64,000 nt of DNA from Pseudoalteromonas luteoviolacea (GCF_001750165.1 NZ_CP015411.1:304501-368500), one strand, 5' to 3'. Positions 53,752-62,139 are shown, counted from the stretch's first letter. Numbers and translations are program-made. The notes: generated by a model not told the origin, from the letters alone.

Positions 53752-56502
53752 ATGCCTCAGATCCCAGAAAACCCATTAATTTTAGTGGATGGTTCTTCCT
53801 ATTTATTCCGTGCTTATCATGCGCCACCACACTTGACGAATTCTCAGGGTGAAGCCACTGGTGCGATCTACGGCGTAATCAACATGCTGAAAAGCTTGCT
53901 TAAACAATTTGATCCTAGTCACATGGTGGTCGTGTTTGATGCAAAAGGGCCGACGTTTAGAAATGACATGTACTCAGAGTACAAGGCAAACCGACCGCCA
54001 ATGCCCGATGATTTGCGCACACAAATAGAACCAATTCATGAGATCATTAGAGCAATGGGTCTACCACTGGTGAGTATTTCAGGGGTAGAAGCGGATGACG
54101 TGATTGGCACATTCTCGCGCATTGCGTCAGAGCAAAAGCGTCATGTTTTGATCAGTACAGGCGATAAAGACATGGCTCAGTTAGTTAATGAGCATGTTAC
54201 ATTGATCAACACGATGACGGATACGGTTTTAGATCCGGCAGGTGTGGTCGATAAGTTTGGCATTGGCCCTGAACTGATCATTGATTTCCTTGCTCTGATG
54301 GGTGACAAGGTTGATAACATTCCAGGTGTACCGGGCGTTGGTGAAAAAACGGCGTTGGCAATGTTACAGGGCTTAGGTTCAATTACAACGCTTTACGATA
54401 ACCTTGATGAAATCGCACCACTTGGTTTTCGTGGCTCAAAAAGTATGGCGAAAAAACTAGAGGAGCATAAATCTCAGCTTGAGCTGTCATATGAGCTGGC
54501 GACCATCAAGTTGGATTGTGAAGTCGAGAAAGATCTGGACAGCTTTAAGATCCAGCCAATGAATAAAGATCGATTGGTCGAATTGTATGGTCAATGTGAG
54601 TTTAAGCGTTGGCTTGCTGAGCTATTGGATGGCAAAGTAAGTAAAGATAGCCCAGTTTCAACTACTGCGACTGCACCTCAGCCAGAGATAACGGGCAACT
54701 ACGAAACAATTTTGACGACTGAACAGCTTGATATCTGGGTTAAAAAGCTAAAAAGTGCAGAGGTATTCGCCTTTGATACGGAAACGACGAGCTTAGATTA
54801 TATGCAAGCGGATCTGGTGGGGATGAGTTTCGCGGTAGAAGCTGGGGAAGCAGCTTATTTACCTTTAATGCACGACTATATGGGGGCACCAGAGCAGCTA
54901 GATAAGTCATTAGTCTTTGAGCTGCTACAGCCTATCTTAGAAGATCACGGCATTAAAAAAGTTGGACAAAACTTAAAATATGATAAGAGTGTGTTAGCAC
55001 GAGCTGGTATCTCATTGAATGGTATTGAATTTGACACCATGCTTGAATCATACGTGTTTAACAGTGTCGGTACTCGTCATGATATGGACTCATTGGCACT
55101 TAAGTATCTAGGGCATAAAAATATCAGTTTTGAAGACATAGCAGGCAAAGGCAAAAAGCAGCTGACATTTAATCAAATAGAGTTAGATAAAGCTGCACCA
55201 TATGCTGCTGAAGATGCAGACATTACTTTGCGATTGCATCAGCACTTGTGGCCTTTATTGGAGAAAGAAGCCAGCTTGGTTAGTGTATTCAAAGAGATTG
55301 AGTTGCCTTTGATAGATGTGCTCTCTGATATGGAGCGTACGGGTGTTCAAATTAATAGCACGATGTTGGGTGAGCAAAGCGTTGAAATTGAAAAGCGCTT
55401 GGCAGAGCTTGAACAAGAAGCGTATGCGCTTGCTGAAGAAGAATTTAATTTGAGTTCGACTAAACAGCTACAAGCAATTCTATTTGAGAAATTAGGATTG
55501 CCGATATTGAAGAAAACCCCAAAAGGTGCCCCTTCAACTGCTGAGGAAGTGTTACAGGAGCTGGCACACGACTATCCTTTACCAAAGCTGATCATCGAAC
55601 ACCGAGGTTTGGCTAAGTTAAAATCGACATATACAGATAAGCTACCAAAGTTGGTCAATGATAATACGCAACGCGTGCATACTTCTTATCATCAAGCAGT
55701 GACGGCAACAGGGCGATTGAGTTCCAGCGATCCAAACTTACAAAATATTCCAATTCGCAATGAAGCAGGGCGTCGTATCCGTCAGGCTTTTGTAGCTAAT
55801 GAAGCGCATGTTATTTTAGCAGCCGACTATAGCCAAATTGAGCTTCGTATTATGGCGCACCTATCTCAGGATAAAGGGTTGTTGAATGCGTTTGCTGAGG
55901 GTAAAGATGTACACAGCGCAACGGCGTCAGAAGTTTTTTCTGTACCGCTTGAAGAAGTTACGTCAGACATGCGTCGCAAAGCCAAAGCGGTTAACTTTGG
56001 TTTGATATATGGTATGAGTGCTTTTGGGTTAGCGCGCCAATTAGATATCCCACGTAATGAAGCACAACACTACATGGATAAGTACTTTGAGCGTTTCCCT
56101 GGCGTTTTAGAGTATATGGAAAGTACACGTGAAAAGGCAGCTGAACAAGGTTATGTAGAGACATTATTTGGTCGTCGTTTGTACTTACCGGATATTAAAG
56201 CGCGTAATGGCGCGCGTCGTAAAGCTGCTGAGCGTGCCGCAATCAATGCTCCAATGCAGGGCACAGCTGCTGATATTATTAAAAAAGCGATGATCAAAGT
56301 GCATCAATGGTTACAATCTCATAGCCAAGACGAAATTAAGCTATTAATGCAAGTGCACGATGAACTAGTTTTTGAAATTAAAGCAGATAAAGTTGTTGAG
56401 TTTAGTGAACACATTTGTCGTTTAATGAGCGAAGCAGCGCAGCTTGATGTACCACTCGTTGTCGAAGCCGATTATGGTGAAAATTGGGAACAAGCCCATT
56501 AA
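53752..56502 (+). CDS. polA: DNA polymerase I
   Basis: A 916-residue three-domain polymerase. The 5' nuclease (about 1-290) has LVDGSSYLFRAYHAPP and GDKVDNIPGVPGVGEKTA. The 3'-5' exonuclease (about 320-515) retains FAFDTETTSLDYM (DxE) and YAAEDADITLRLH (YxxxD), so proofreading is probably active. The polymerase (about 515-916) shows motif A AADYSQIELRIMAH, motif B RRKAKAVNFGLIYGMS and motif C QVHDELVFEI. Monocistronic. Confidence 0.98.
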   Translation: MPQIPENPLILVDGSSYLFRAYHAPPHLTNSQGEATGAIYGVINMLKSLLKQFDPSHMVVVFDAKGPTFRNDMYSEYKANRPPMPDDLRTQIEPIHEIIRAMGLPLVSISGVEADDVIGTFSRIASEQKRHVLISTGDKDMAQLVNEHVTLINTMTDTVLDPAGVVDKFGIGPELIIDFLALMGDKVDNIPGVPGVGEKTALAMLQGLGSITTLYDNLDEIAPLGFRGSKSMAKKLEEHKSQLELSYELATIKLDCEVEKDLDSFKIQPMNKDRLVELYGQCEFKRWLAELLDGKVSKDSPVSTTATAPQPEITGNYETILTTEQLDIWVKKLKSAEVFAFDTETTSLDYMQADLVGMSFAVEAGEAAYLPLMHDYMGAPEQLDKSLVFELLQPILEDHGIKKVGQNLKYDKSVLARAGISLNGIEFDTMLESYVFNSVGTRHDMDSLALKYLGHKNISFEDIAGKGKKQLTFNQIELDKAAPYAAEDADITLRLHQHLWPLLEKEASLVSVFKEIELPLIDVLSDMERTGVQINSTMLGEQSVEIEKRLAELEQEAYALAEEEFNLSSTKQLQAILFEKLGLPILKKTPKGAPSTAEEVLQELAHDYPLPKLIIEHRGLAKLKSTYTDKLPKLVNDNTQRVHTSYHQAVTATGRLSSSDPNLQNIPIRNEAGRRIRQAFVANEAHVILAADYSQIELRIMAHLSQDKGLLNAFAEGKDVHSATASEVFSVPLEEVTSDMRRKAKAVNFGLIYGMSAFGLARQLDIPRNEAQHYMDKYFERFPGVLEYMESTREKAAEQGYVETLFGRRLYLPDIKARNGARRKAAERAAINAPMQGTAADIIKKAMIKVHQWLQSHSQDEIKLLMQVHDELVFEIKADKVVEFSEHICRLMSEAAQLDVPLVVEADYGENWEQAH

Positions 56503-56529
56503 TTAACCGAGTAACTTTAACTTGAGTCA

Positions 56530-56558
56530 AAGGGCATAGTGAGATTATGCCCTTTTCA
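56530..56558 (+). terminator. Intrinsic terminator of polA
   Basis: A perfect 9-bp stem AAGGGCATA / TATGCCCTT with a 7-base loop and TTTTC, about 28 bases after the polA stop. Confidence 0.88.
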
Positions 56559-56699
56559 TTTGTACCCTTCACTTTATCCCTCTACGTCCCTAATTTACTG
56601 GTTTGGTGTAAAGTTAACGTAAAAAGTATCACGTGTTTGTTTATTTAATATCAAATTGGCTCGTTATTTGCTTTATGCTGTTTATTTCTAGATGGCTAT

Positions 56700-56837
56700 T
56701 TGCTACAGTTCGCGCCGTCCTCATCCTGTAGGACATCCTGTTGATGATGTATCTCTCGAAAGAGGATACTGTGTATTGATAGCTTCTCCCCAGATTGCTA
56801 TAACGGCTCGTAAAAGGTTTATACGAGCCGATTTTTC
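56700..56837 (+). ncRNA. Candidate structured small RNA downstream of polA (position of Spot 42)
   Basis: Four hairpins follow one another. GTCCT/AGGAC spans 56717-56734. GTATCTCT-CGAA-AGAG(G)ATAC spans 56749-56769. ATAGC/GCTAT spans 56779-56801 with a loop holding CTCCCCAG. Last is a 9-bp terminator CGGCTCGTA/TACGAGCCG (56804-56830) with a T run. Together they look like a roughly 130-nt RNA. It lies between polA and engB, where enterobacteria and vibrios carry spf (Spot 42), but the sequence does not resemble Spot 42 as I know it. No convincing promoter was found. The rest of the 470-bp gap is AT-rich with nothing further to report. Confidence 0.5.
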
Positions 56838-56972
56838 ACCCACACTTAACCATGCTTCATACTTACCTTCGATTTAAATCGTTCCTATAAATTTCAATCT
56901 CATGAATGCTGACCTAACTCTCTTCATATTTATTTGTTAAGATGTTAAAAAATTTACAAATAGGAATACGTC

Positions 56973-57539
56973 ATGCTTAAGTCTTTTCTCGTTGGTAGCT
57001 TGTGTCTTATGTCTCAAGCTGTGTCTGCTTGGCAGCTGAATAATGAATTGAGTGATCTCAGTTTCACCTCAATTAAATTGAATAGCATTGCTGAGAATCA
57101 TCATTTTACATCTTTGTCTGGCGAGATAAACGATGCTGGCCAGTTGAGCATTGATATTGATTTAAGCAGTATTGAATCTTTGATCCCAATAAGAAATGAG
57201 CGTATGAAGAAAGTGTTGTTTGAAGTGTCACAATATCAAACAGCCAGTATTGATGCGAATATCAAGCCTTGGTTATCTCAGCTTACAACAGGCCCACAAG
57301 TTCTCAAAGCGGTACCTGTGACACTTAATTTACATGGTAAAAGTTTAGTTTTGAAACTTGATCTAATGGTAAATAAGCAAGTTAAAACAATTCAGGTTTC
57401 ACCACTGCGAGCTGTGCTTATTAACAGCCATGATTTTGCACTGACCGATGGTATCGAAGCGTTGCGTAAACTGGCTGGATTGAGCAGCATAGCAAGTACA
57501 GTACCAGTGACATTTAACTTGGTTTTTCATGACAAATAA
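56973..57539 (+). CDS. YceI-like exported protein
   Basis: 188 residues. Signal peptide about 1-19 (ends VSA/WQL). The rest resembles the YceI lipocalin-like fold: SDLSFTSIKLNSIAENHHFTSL, then IDLSSIESLIPIRNERM and VPVTLNLHGKSL. YceI proteins bind polyisoprenoid-type lipids in the periplasm; the ligand here is unknown. The 3' end overlaps the DUF1285 gene by 11 bp, so the two are coupled. Confidence 0.8.
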   Translation: MLKSFLVGSLCLMSQAVSAWQLNNELSDLSFTSIKLNSIAENHHFTSLSGEINDAGQLSIDIDLSSIESLIPIRNERMKKVLFEVSQYQTASIDANIKPWLSQLTTGPQVLKAVPVTLNLHGKSLVLKLDLMVNKQVKTIQVSPLRAVLINSHDFALTDGIEALRKLAGLSSIASTVPVTFNLVFHDK

Positions 57540-58068
57540 ACTAGATGACCTGATCGCGTACTATGTGTCAGCACACTCTCCCACAGAACATTGGCATGCT
57601 GGTGAGTGCGGTGTAGGCACATTTTTAATTGATGGTGCTGGGCGTTGGTTTCATCAAGGCGATGAGATAAAGCGTCCAACGCTGGTGCGCTTGCTAGCCA
57701 GTGTATTAAGTTATGAACAAGGCGAATATACTTTAAAAACTCCCTCTGAAACTTGCGTAGTTACGGTAGAGGAAAGCCCTTTTGTGATTGTTGCTTGGCA
57801 TTTTTCTGATGTTGCAGGGCAATATGATTTTGAGTCAACAATTATTTGTGAAGACAATTTGGGTAGGTTGTGGCCTGTCTGCGAGGTGTTTCCCCTGTAT
57901 ATGGCGTCGTATAAAGGACAGATCATCCCGCATCTTCGGCTTAATTATGGATTAAGCGCACGTGTGGAGCGTACAGTTTATTATCAATGGGCTGAAATCG
58001 CGAAGTATAATGAGCGACAAGAAACAATGACATTATACTCCGCAGGGTATGGGTACGAATTAACTTAG
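57529..58068 (+). CDS. DUF1285 domain protein
   Basis: 179 residues, no signal peptide. The block CGVGTFLIDGAGRWFHQGDEIKRPTLVRLLASVL followed by YTLKTPSETCVVTVEESPF (quoted in parts: GRWFHQGDEIKRPTLVRLL and YTLKTPSE) matches the two-lobed DUF1285 fold. Function unknown. It overlaps the YceI-like gene upstream and ends 4 bases into engB, which is convergent. Confidence 0.8.
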   Translation: MTNKLDDLIAYYVSAHSPTEHWHAGECGVGTFLIDGAGRWFHQGDEIKRPTLVRLLASVLSYEQGEYTLKTPSETCVVTVEESPFVIVAWHFSDVAGQYDFESTIICEDNLGRLWPVCEVFPLYMASYKGQIIPHLRLNYGLSARVERTVYYQWAEIAKYNERQETMTLYSAGYGYELT

Positions 58069-58709
58069 TCGCTTGGGCGCTCTTCGTCTGCTTCCTCTTT
58101 CACATATGGTCCCAAGAACCAGTCATCTAATTGCCATGCTAGTTCTTTTAAACCCAGCCCCTTTAATGATGAAAATGCATGTACTGTAATGTCGCCATCT
58201 AGCTCAGAGAGTGCTTTACGGACTTGCAATACTTCAGCTTTGCGCTTGCCTTGTTTTAATTTGTCTGCCTTGGTAAGCAAAGCGAGAACGGGAATATTAC
58301 TGCCGACAGCCCAATTGATGAGATCCATATCTAAGTCTTTCATCGGATGGCGGATGTCCATTAAAACCACGATGCCTTTCAGGCTTTGTCGTTTTTGCAA
58401 ATACTCGCCAAGAGATTTCTGCCACTTCTTTTTCATCTCAATCGGCACTTTAGCGAAGCCATAGCCCGGTAAGTCGATGAGCCTTTTGTCCTCGTCTAAT
58501 GCGAAGGTATTGATCAGTTGTGTGCGCCCAGGTGTTTTACTAGTACGTGCAAGTTTTTGATCTGTTAATGTATTTAATGCACTTGACTTACCTGCATTAG
58601 AGCGCCCTGCGAATGCGACCTCTATGCCACTGTCTGCGGGAAGGCGGGAAATATCAGGTGCGCTGGTAATAAAGGTAGCGCGATTATATGGCATACGAGA
58701 TTTTAACAC
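58065..58709 (-). CDS. engB: Ribosome biogenesis GTPase EngB (YihA/YsxC)
   Basis: A 214-residue TRAFAC GTPase needed for 50S assembly. G1 AFAGRSNAGKSSALNTL (about 32-48), G2 with KTPGRTQLIN, G3 DLPGYGFAKVP, G4 LLTKADKL and G5 FSSLKG. The start is a GTG at 58709 with TAGGAG six bases upstream. The in-frame ATG at 58694 has no ribosome site, so the GTG is preferred. It lies near polA as in E. coli, but on the opposite strand. Confidence 0.95.
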   Translation of the reverse strand: MLKSRMPYNRATFITSAPDISRLPADSGIEVAFAGRSNAGKSSALNTLTDQKLARTSKTPGRTQLINTFALDEDKRLIDLPGYGFAKVPIEMKKKWQKSLGEYLQKRQSLKGIVVLMDIRHPMKDLDMDLINWAVGSNIPVLALLTKADKLKQGKRKAEVLQVRKALSELDGDITVHAFSSLKGLGLKELAWQLDDWFLGPYVKEEADEERPSD

Positions 58710-59060
58710 TCTAACTCCTAGACGGATTATCTGATTCTATGATTCATACGTATTTTATTACATCTGCCACACAATGCAAAAGCAGAGAAAGTCGATAATT
58801 TTTAGCAGCGTCAAGAGAATTTCTGGACTAAGTTTAATCTATGTCAATTACCGATAATCTAGCAGTTTTATAATTGGGGCAAAGCATAGCGGTGTATTTT
58901 TGTTGTGTAGGATATAAAAACGTCAACGCAATGCGCAATAACATTGAGCGTCACTTAATACACATTAAGTCAATGTGCATAGATGAGTATCTGCCCAGCA
59001 TTGTGAAGTTTTACATATTCACAGGGTTGATAGTTACAGGGTCGGAACAGAGAATTTACC
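58710..59060 (+). promoter_or_regulatory. Leader region of the cytochrome c4 gene with a long interrupted stem-loop
   Basis: A 351-base gap. At 58931-58980 a nested stem can form: ATGCG/TGCAT outermost (one G-T pair), then CATTG/CAATG, then ACTTAAT/ATTAAGT closing a four-base ACAC loop. Bulges lie only on the 5' side. That is 17 pairs in 50 bases. It may be an mRNA structure or an operator; its role is unknown. The engB promoter must lie in the left part. Confidence 0.4.
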
Positions 59061-59693
59061 ATGAAAAAAATAGCATTATCTTTAACTATGCTGCTGAGTA
59101 CGTTGTCATTCAACAGCGCAGTAGCATTCGATGGGGACGCCGAGGCAGGTAAGGCGAAGGCGGCAACATGTGCAGCTTGTCATGGACCGAATGGCAACGC
59201 CCCGATAACTATGTACCCGAAAATAGCGGGTCAGCATGCTGATTATATTTACAAACAGCTTAAAGAGTTTAAGTTGGGTATGACCTCTGGCGGTGAAAAA
59301 GGGCGTATGGACCCTGTGATGAGTGGTATGGCAATGCCTTTATCCGATAAAGATATGAAAGATTTATCTGCTTATTTCGCTAATATGCCGATGAGCGCTG
59401 GTACTACACCTGAAAGCGCAGTTGCACAAGGGCAAAAATTATATCGTGCAGGTGACGCAGAGCGCGGTATTCCATCTTGCATGGCTTGTCACGGTCCAAG
59501 AGGGAATGGGACTTCTTTAGCCAAATTCCCTAAAATATCTTTTCAACATCCTGAGTATATAAAAGCGCAACTCGAAAAATTCAGAGACGGTAGCCGTCAT
59601 AATGATGCCAATGGCATGATGCGGGATATATCTGCCAAGTTAACAGACGAGGATATCGAGATTTTGTCTAAATATCTCGGTGGTTTGCACTAA
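59061..59693 (+). CDS. Cytochrome c4, diheme, exported
   Basis: 210 residues. Signal peptide about 1-22 (ends AVA/FDG). Two tandem cytochrome c domains: heme motifs CAACH (about 36-40, followed by GPNGN) and CMACH (about 139-143, followed by GPRGNG). Each half has a Met ligand region (GMAMPLSDKDMKDLSAYF and MMRDISAKLTDEDIEILSKYL). A periplasmic electron carrier to terminal oxidases. Monocistronic, with a long leader. Confidence 0.96.
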   Translation: MKKIALSLTMLLSTLSFNSAVAFDGDAEAGKAKAATCAACHGPNGNAPITMYPKIAGQHADYIYKQLKEFKLGMTSGGEKGRMDPVMSGMAMPLSDKDMKDLSAYFANMPMSAGTTPESAVAQGQKLYRAGDAERGIPSCMACHGPRGNGTSLAKFPKISFQHPEYIKAQLEKFRDGSRHNDANGMMRDISAKLTDEDIEILSKYLGGLH

Positions 59694-59740
59694 AGTCGTA
59701 TTTGTTTTTACGCTACTGAGCGTAAACTTTTAGTATTGAA

Positions 59741-59769
59741 AAAGGCAACCTAATCGTTGCCTTTTTTTG
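59741..59769 (+). terminator. Intrinsic terminator of cytochrome c4
   Basis: AAAGGCAAC-CTAATC-GTTGCCTTT followed by TTTT. A second hairpin, TTTACGC/GCGTAAA, lies just upstream at about 59707-59727. Confidence 0.9.
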
Positions 59770-59788
59770 ATCTGTCCATTGTGAGATA

Positions 59789-59811
59789 TATCTTACTTTT
59801 ATTGTAAGATA
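59789..59811. promoter_or_regulatory. Palindrome upstream of the CsrB-like RNA
   Basis: A perfect 8-bp inverted repeat TATCTTAC-N7-GTAAGATA. Together with a second TGTAAG at 59862-59867 it recalls GacA/UvrY half-sites (TGTAAG), though the arm orientation is the reverse of the TGTAAG-N6-CTTACA consensus. It lies about 150 bases before the RNA. Confidence 0.4.
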
Positions 59812-59954
59812 ATGTCGTTCCTGATTTGTAGGACTTTACGTAAATTGAATTTGCAGTTTTTTGTAAGTTTATGTATTTATTTTGTTTTTATTTTGGGTTC
59901 TGTTGCTGAGGTAATAATTTTGTTATTGATTAGTTGTAACTGTTTAAAATAAGC

Positions 59955-60270
59955 GTAGATTAATCCGTGTCGTCAAGACAATACAAAAACAGGGACAATT
60001 CGATACGGAAGCGTAGACGGCATCATTGAGTATTCAGTTGAATACATTTAAACAAGGATGAGTACAAAAGCGTTAGGAAGACCGAAAAGAAAAAATGCAA
60101 TGGAAGTTTGATAACAAAAACAATATGGATAGTGTCACGGAAGTAAAAATAAAAACAAAATGGAAGATAAATAATAAAAAAAATAAAGACTAAAAGTCGA
60201 AGGGAGAAGTGTCCAGATTGAGACGCTCAGATTAGCAGGCGGTAGAGAGAGATCTCTGCCGTCTTTTTAT
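59955..60270 (+). ncRNA. csrB: CsrB/RsmB-like regulatory RNA sequestering CsrA
   Basis: A non-coding stretch with nine GGA motifs: at 59993, 60007, 60056, 60076, 60102, 60127, 60139, 60162 and 60203. Most lie in AGGA, CGGAAG or TGGAAG contexts separated by A-rich spacers. It ends in an 11-bp terminator stem GGCGGTAGAGA-GAGA-TCTCTGCCGTC (60238-60263) plus TTTTT. Multiple GGA sites with a strong terminator are the hallmark of CsrB-family RNAs, which titrate the translational regulator CsrA. The start is estimated from a TAAAAT -10-like element at 59945-59950. Confidence 0.75.
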
Positions 60271-60329
60271 TTGTACACTTTTTAATTGCTGGTACAATAC
60301 TCTTTTTAAGTACGTTTGGTTCATCATCT

Positions 60330-60980
60330 TTGCAAAATCCACAAGCGCTTCAATGTGGCCTCTGTGACTCAGAGTCGCTCGAGCATTATCACCGAGACAA
60401 ATTTCGCGATTACTGGCAGTGCCAGAAATGCAAATTGGTTAGCGTGGCGCCATGCGATAGACTGTCACCACAAGCAGAAAAAGCGATTTATGATAGTCAT
60501 GAAAATGATCTCAATGATATTGGCTATCGGCGTTTTTTATCACGTGTATTTGATCCTGTAAATTCACGTTTGCTAAGCAATCGAGATGGGCTTGATTTTG
60601 GCTGTGGCCCGGGTCCTTTGTTAGCTAAAATGTTTCAAGAAGCTGGTCATTCAATTGCGCTGTATGACTTATACTATGCAAATGATGCTGCGGTGTTGGA
60701 AAAGCAGTACGACTTTGTTACGTGTACCGAAGTCATTGAGCATATTGGACAGCCTAAAGTGGTGTTTGAGCAACTTGTTGGTATGTTAAAGCCACAAGCG
60801 CCGCTTGCGTTGATGACCAAATTAGTAATTGATCCTGAACGTTTTGCATCTTGGCATTATAAGAATGACCAAACCCACATTTCATTTTTCAGTCGCGAAA
60901 CGTTTGAATATGTAGCAAAGCAATTTGGCACCAAGCTAGAGTTTATTGGAAATGATGTGATCATCTTGACTAAACATTAG
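60330..60980 (+). CDS. Zinc-ribbon class I SAM methyltransferase
   Basis: 216 residues. Two CxxC pairs (C9/C12 and C31/C34, CGLC and CQKC) suggest an N-terminal zinc ribbon. The SAM motif is GLDFGCGPGPLLAKMF (about 88-103), followed by TCTEVIEHIGQPKVVFEQL. It resembles Methyltransf_23-type enzymes. The substrate is unknown. The only usable start is a TTG at 60330: the frame is closed by a TAA at 60306, and no ATG or GTG lies between. No clear ribosome binding site is seen, so the exact start is uncertain. It follows the CsrB-like RNA terminator by about 60 bases. Confidence 0.8.
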   Translation: MQNPQALQCGLCDSESLEHYHRDKFRDYWQCQKCKLVSVAPCDRLSPQAEKAIYDSHENDLNDIGYRRFLSRVFDPVNSRLLSNRDGLDFGCGPGPLLAKMFQEAGHSIALYDLYYANDAAVLEKQYDFVTCTEVIEHIGQPKVVFEQLVGMLKPQAPLALMTKLVIDPERFASWHYKNDQTHISFFSRETFEYVAKQFGTKLEFIGNDVIILTKH

Positions 60981-61006
60981 TTGGTTAGAGTAAATGGTAG
61001 AGAAGC

Positions 61007-61585
61007 ATGACTAGAAAGAAAAAATCACGCAAGTTAGGTGAAAATGGCACACCGAGATTAAGTAAGGAAAAGCTTCGTGAATTGCGCGCATTAAAAGAGC
61101 AGCGCACGAAAAAGAACAAAGGAAATAAAGCGGGGACTCGTAACGCTCAAGAAGCAAAAATTGAAGCTACATCTCAATCTGGGGTGAAGAAAGATCCTCG
61201 TGCTGGCAGTAAGAAGAAAATAGCATTGACGCCTGAGGCGCAAACTCCGAAAGCTGAGCCGCAGATGAAGCGGCATTTGACGCCACAAGCGATGTTAACG
61301 AAGGCGAATGAACCTGAATTAACCCTTGAGCAAGAGCTTCAGCAGTTAGAAAATGATGAACGTTTAATGAAGCTATTGGAGCGACATGAGCGTGGAGAGT
61401 TATTGACTGGTAAAGACGCTAAATTCTTTAATCGCGCAATTGCACGTCACCAAGAGCTGTGTGAAATTCTTGGTATTGATGATGAGTTTGAAGAAGAAGA
61501 TATGATCGACGCTGATCCTTTAGCCGACTTTGTTAGTAATGATTTAGCGGATGAATGGTTAAATGATGACGAGGATGAGCGATGA
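61007..61585 (+). CDS. yihI: Der GTPase-activating protein YihI
   Basis: 192 residues. A highly basic N-terminus (MTRKKKSRKLGENGTPRLSK) and a central Lys/Ala-rich, probably disordered region. The C-terminal helical part LTLEQELQQLENDERLMKLL and GKDAKFFNRAIARHQEL matches YihI, which stimulates the GTPase Der and tunes late ribosome assembly. Acidic tail. The stop overlaps the next start (ATGA). Confidence 0.92.
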   Translation: MTRKKKSRKLGENGTPRLSKEKLRELRALKEQRTKKNKGNKAGTRNAQEAKIEATSQSGVKKDPRAGSKKKIALTPEAQTPKAEPQMKRHLTPQAMLTKANEPELTLEQELQQLENDERLMKLLERHERGELLTGKDAKFFNRAIARHQELCEILGIDDEFEEEDMIDADPLADFVSNDLADEWLNDDEDER

Positions 61586-62097
61586 GCACGATTTGGGTGG
61601 TCGCACTGGTCTTTGGCGCATTAATTGTTGCAGGTCTAGCTTTCTACGCTGGCAAATTGCTGTGGCAGTTAAAGGTTCAAAAAGACACGATTGCTAAATT
61701 GAAAGAAGAGCAGGTAAAGAAGCTCGAGAAATCTAGACAAGAGCGCAATGGCAAATTAGCAGACAGCATTAATTTGATAGCCAAAGCGATGAAGCAGAAA
61801 CAATGTGAGTACTCGGAAGGGTGTTTACGTGTTTGGGTACTTATATCTCAGTATAGCTTTGACTCAGAAGTAACATTAGAGCAAACCTACCCTGGTGTTT
61901 TTGAAATGTATGATGAAGTCAAAGAGATGCCGACGCATGATGCTCGTAAGAAGTATTCAAAAAAGGAGATTTTCAAAATGGATACCCAGCGCTGGCGTGC
62001 TGAAGAGCGACTTGAAGAACAAATATTGAAAGATTGCGATAAACTTCTACAAGAGTTCAAAGCCTTACCAGGCAGTGAGAATGTGGTGTTTCAATAA
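61582..62097 (+). CDS. DUF2489 family membrane protein
   Basis: 171 residues: one N-terminal TM helix (about 5-27, WVVALVFGALIVAGLAFYAG) and then a soluble helical domain with CEYSEGCLRVWVLIS and TYPGVFEMYDEVKEMPTHDARKKYS, the DUF2489 pattern. Coupled to yihI by an ATGA overlap. In several gammaproteobacteria hemN follows this pair; it does not here. Function unknown. Confidence 0.85.
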   Translation: MSTIWVVALVFGALIVAGLAFYAGKLLWQLKVQKDTIAKLKEEQVKKLEKSRQERNGKLADSINLIAKAMKQKQCEYSEGCLRVWVLISQYSFDSEVTLEQTYPGVFEMYDEVKEMPTHDARKKYSKKEIFKMDTQRWRAEERLEEQILKDCDKLLQEFKALPGSENVVFQ

Positions 62098-62105
62098 TTA
62101 CAAAT

Positions 62106-62130
62106 AGCTGGGCATTATACGCCCAGCTTT
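62106..62130. terminator. Terminator between DUF2489 gene and the small peptide gene
   Basis: A perfect 8-bp stem AGCTGGGC-ATTATAC-GCCCAGCT with T's on the plus side; lies between convergent genes, 10 bases from the peptide stop. Confidence 0.75.
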
Positions 62131-62139
62131 ACTCTGTAC

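Noticed and set aside
56692..56877. A 61-codon open frame downstream of polA
   Set aside because: It covers the four hairpins and terminator of the RNA candidate, lacks a ribosome site and has no protein-like features.
58874..59152. A 92-codon open frame upstream of cytochrome c4
   Set aside because: It runs through the leader stem-loop and into the cytochrome c4 gene in another frame, with no ribosome site.
60316..60561. An ATG-less-than-convincing 81-codon frame overlapping the zinc-ribbon methyltransferase
   Set aside because: The overlapping frame encodes a clear zinc ribbon and SAM motif; this one is its shadow.
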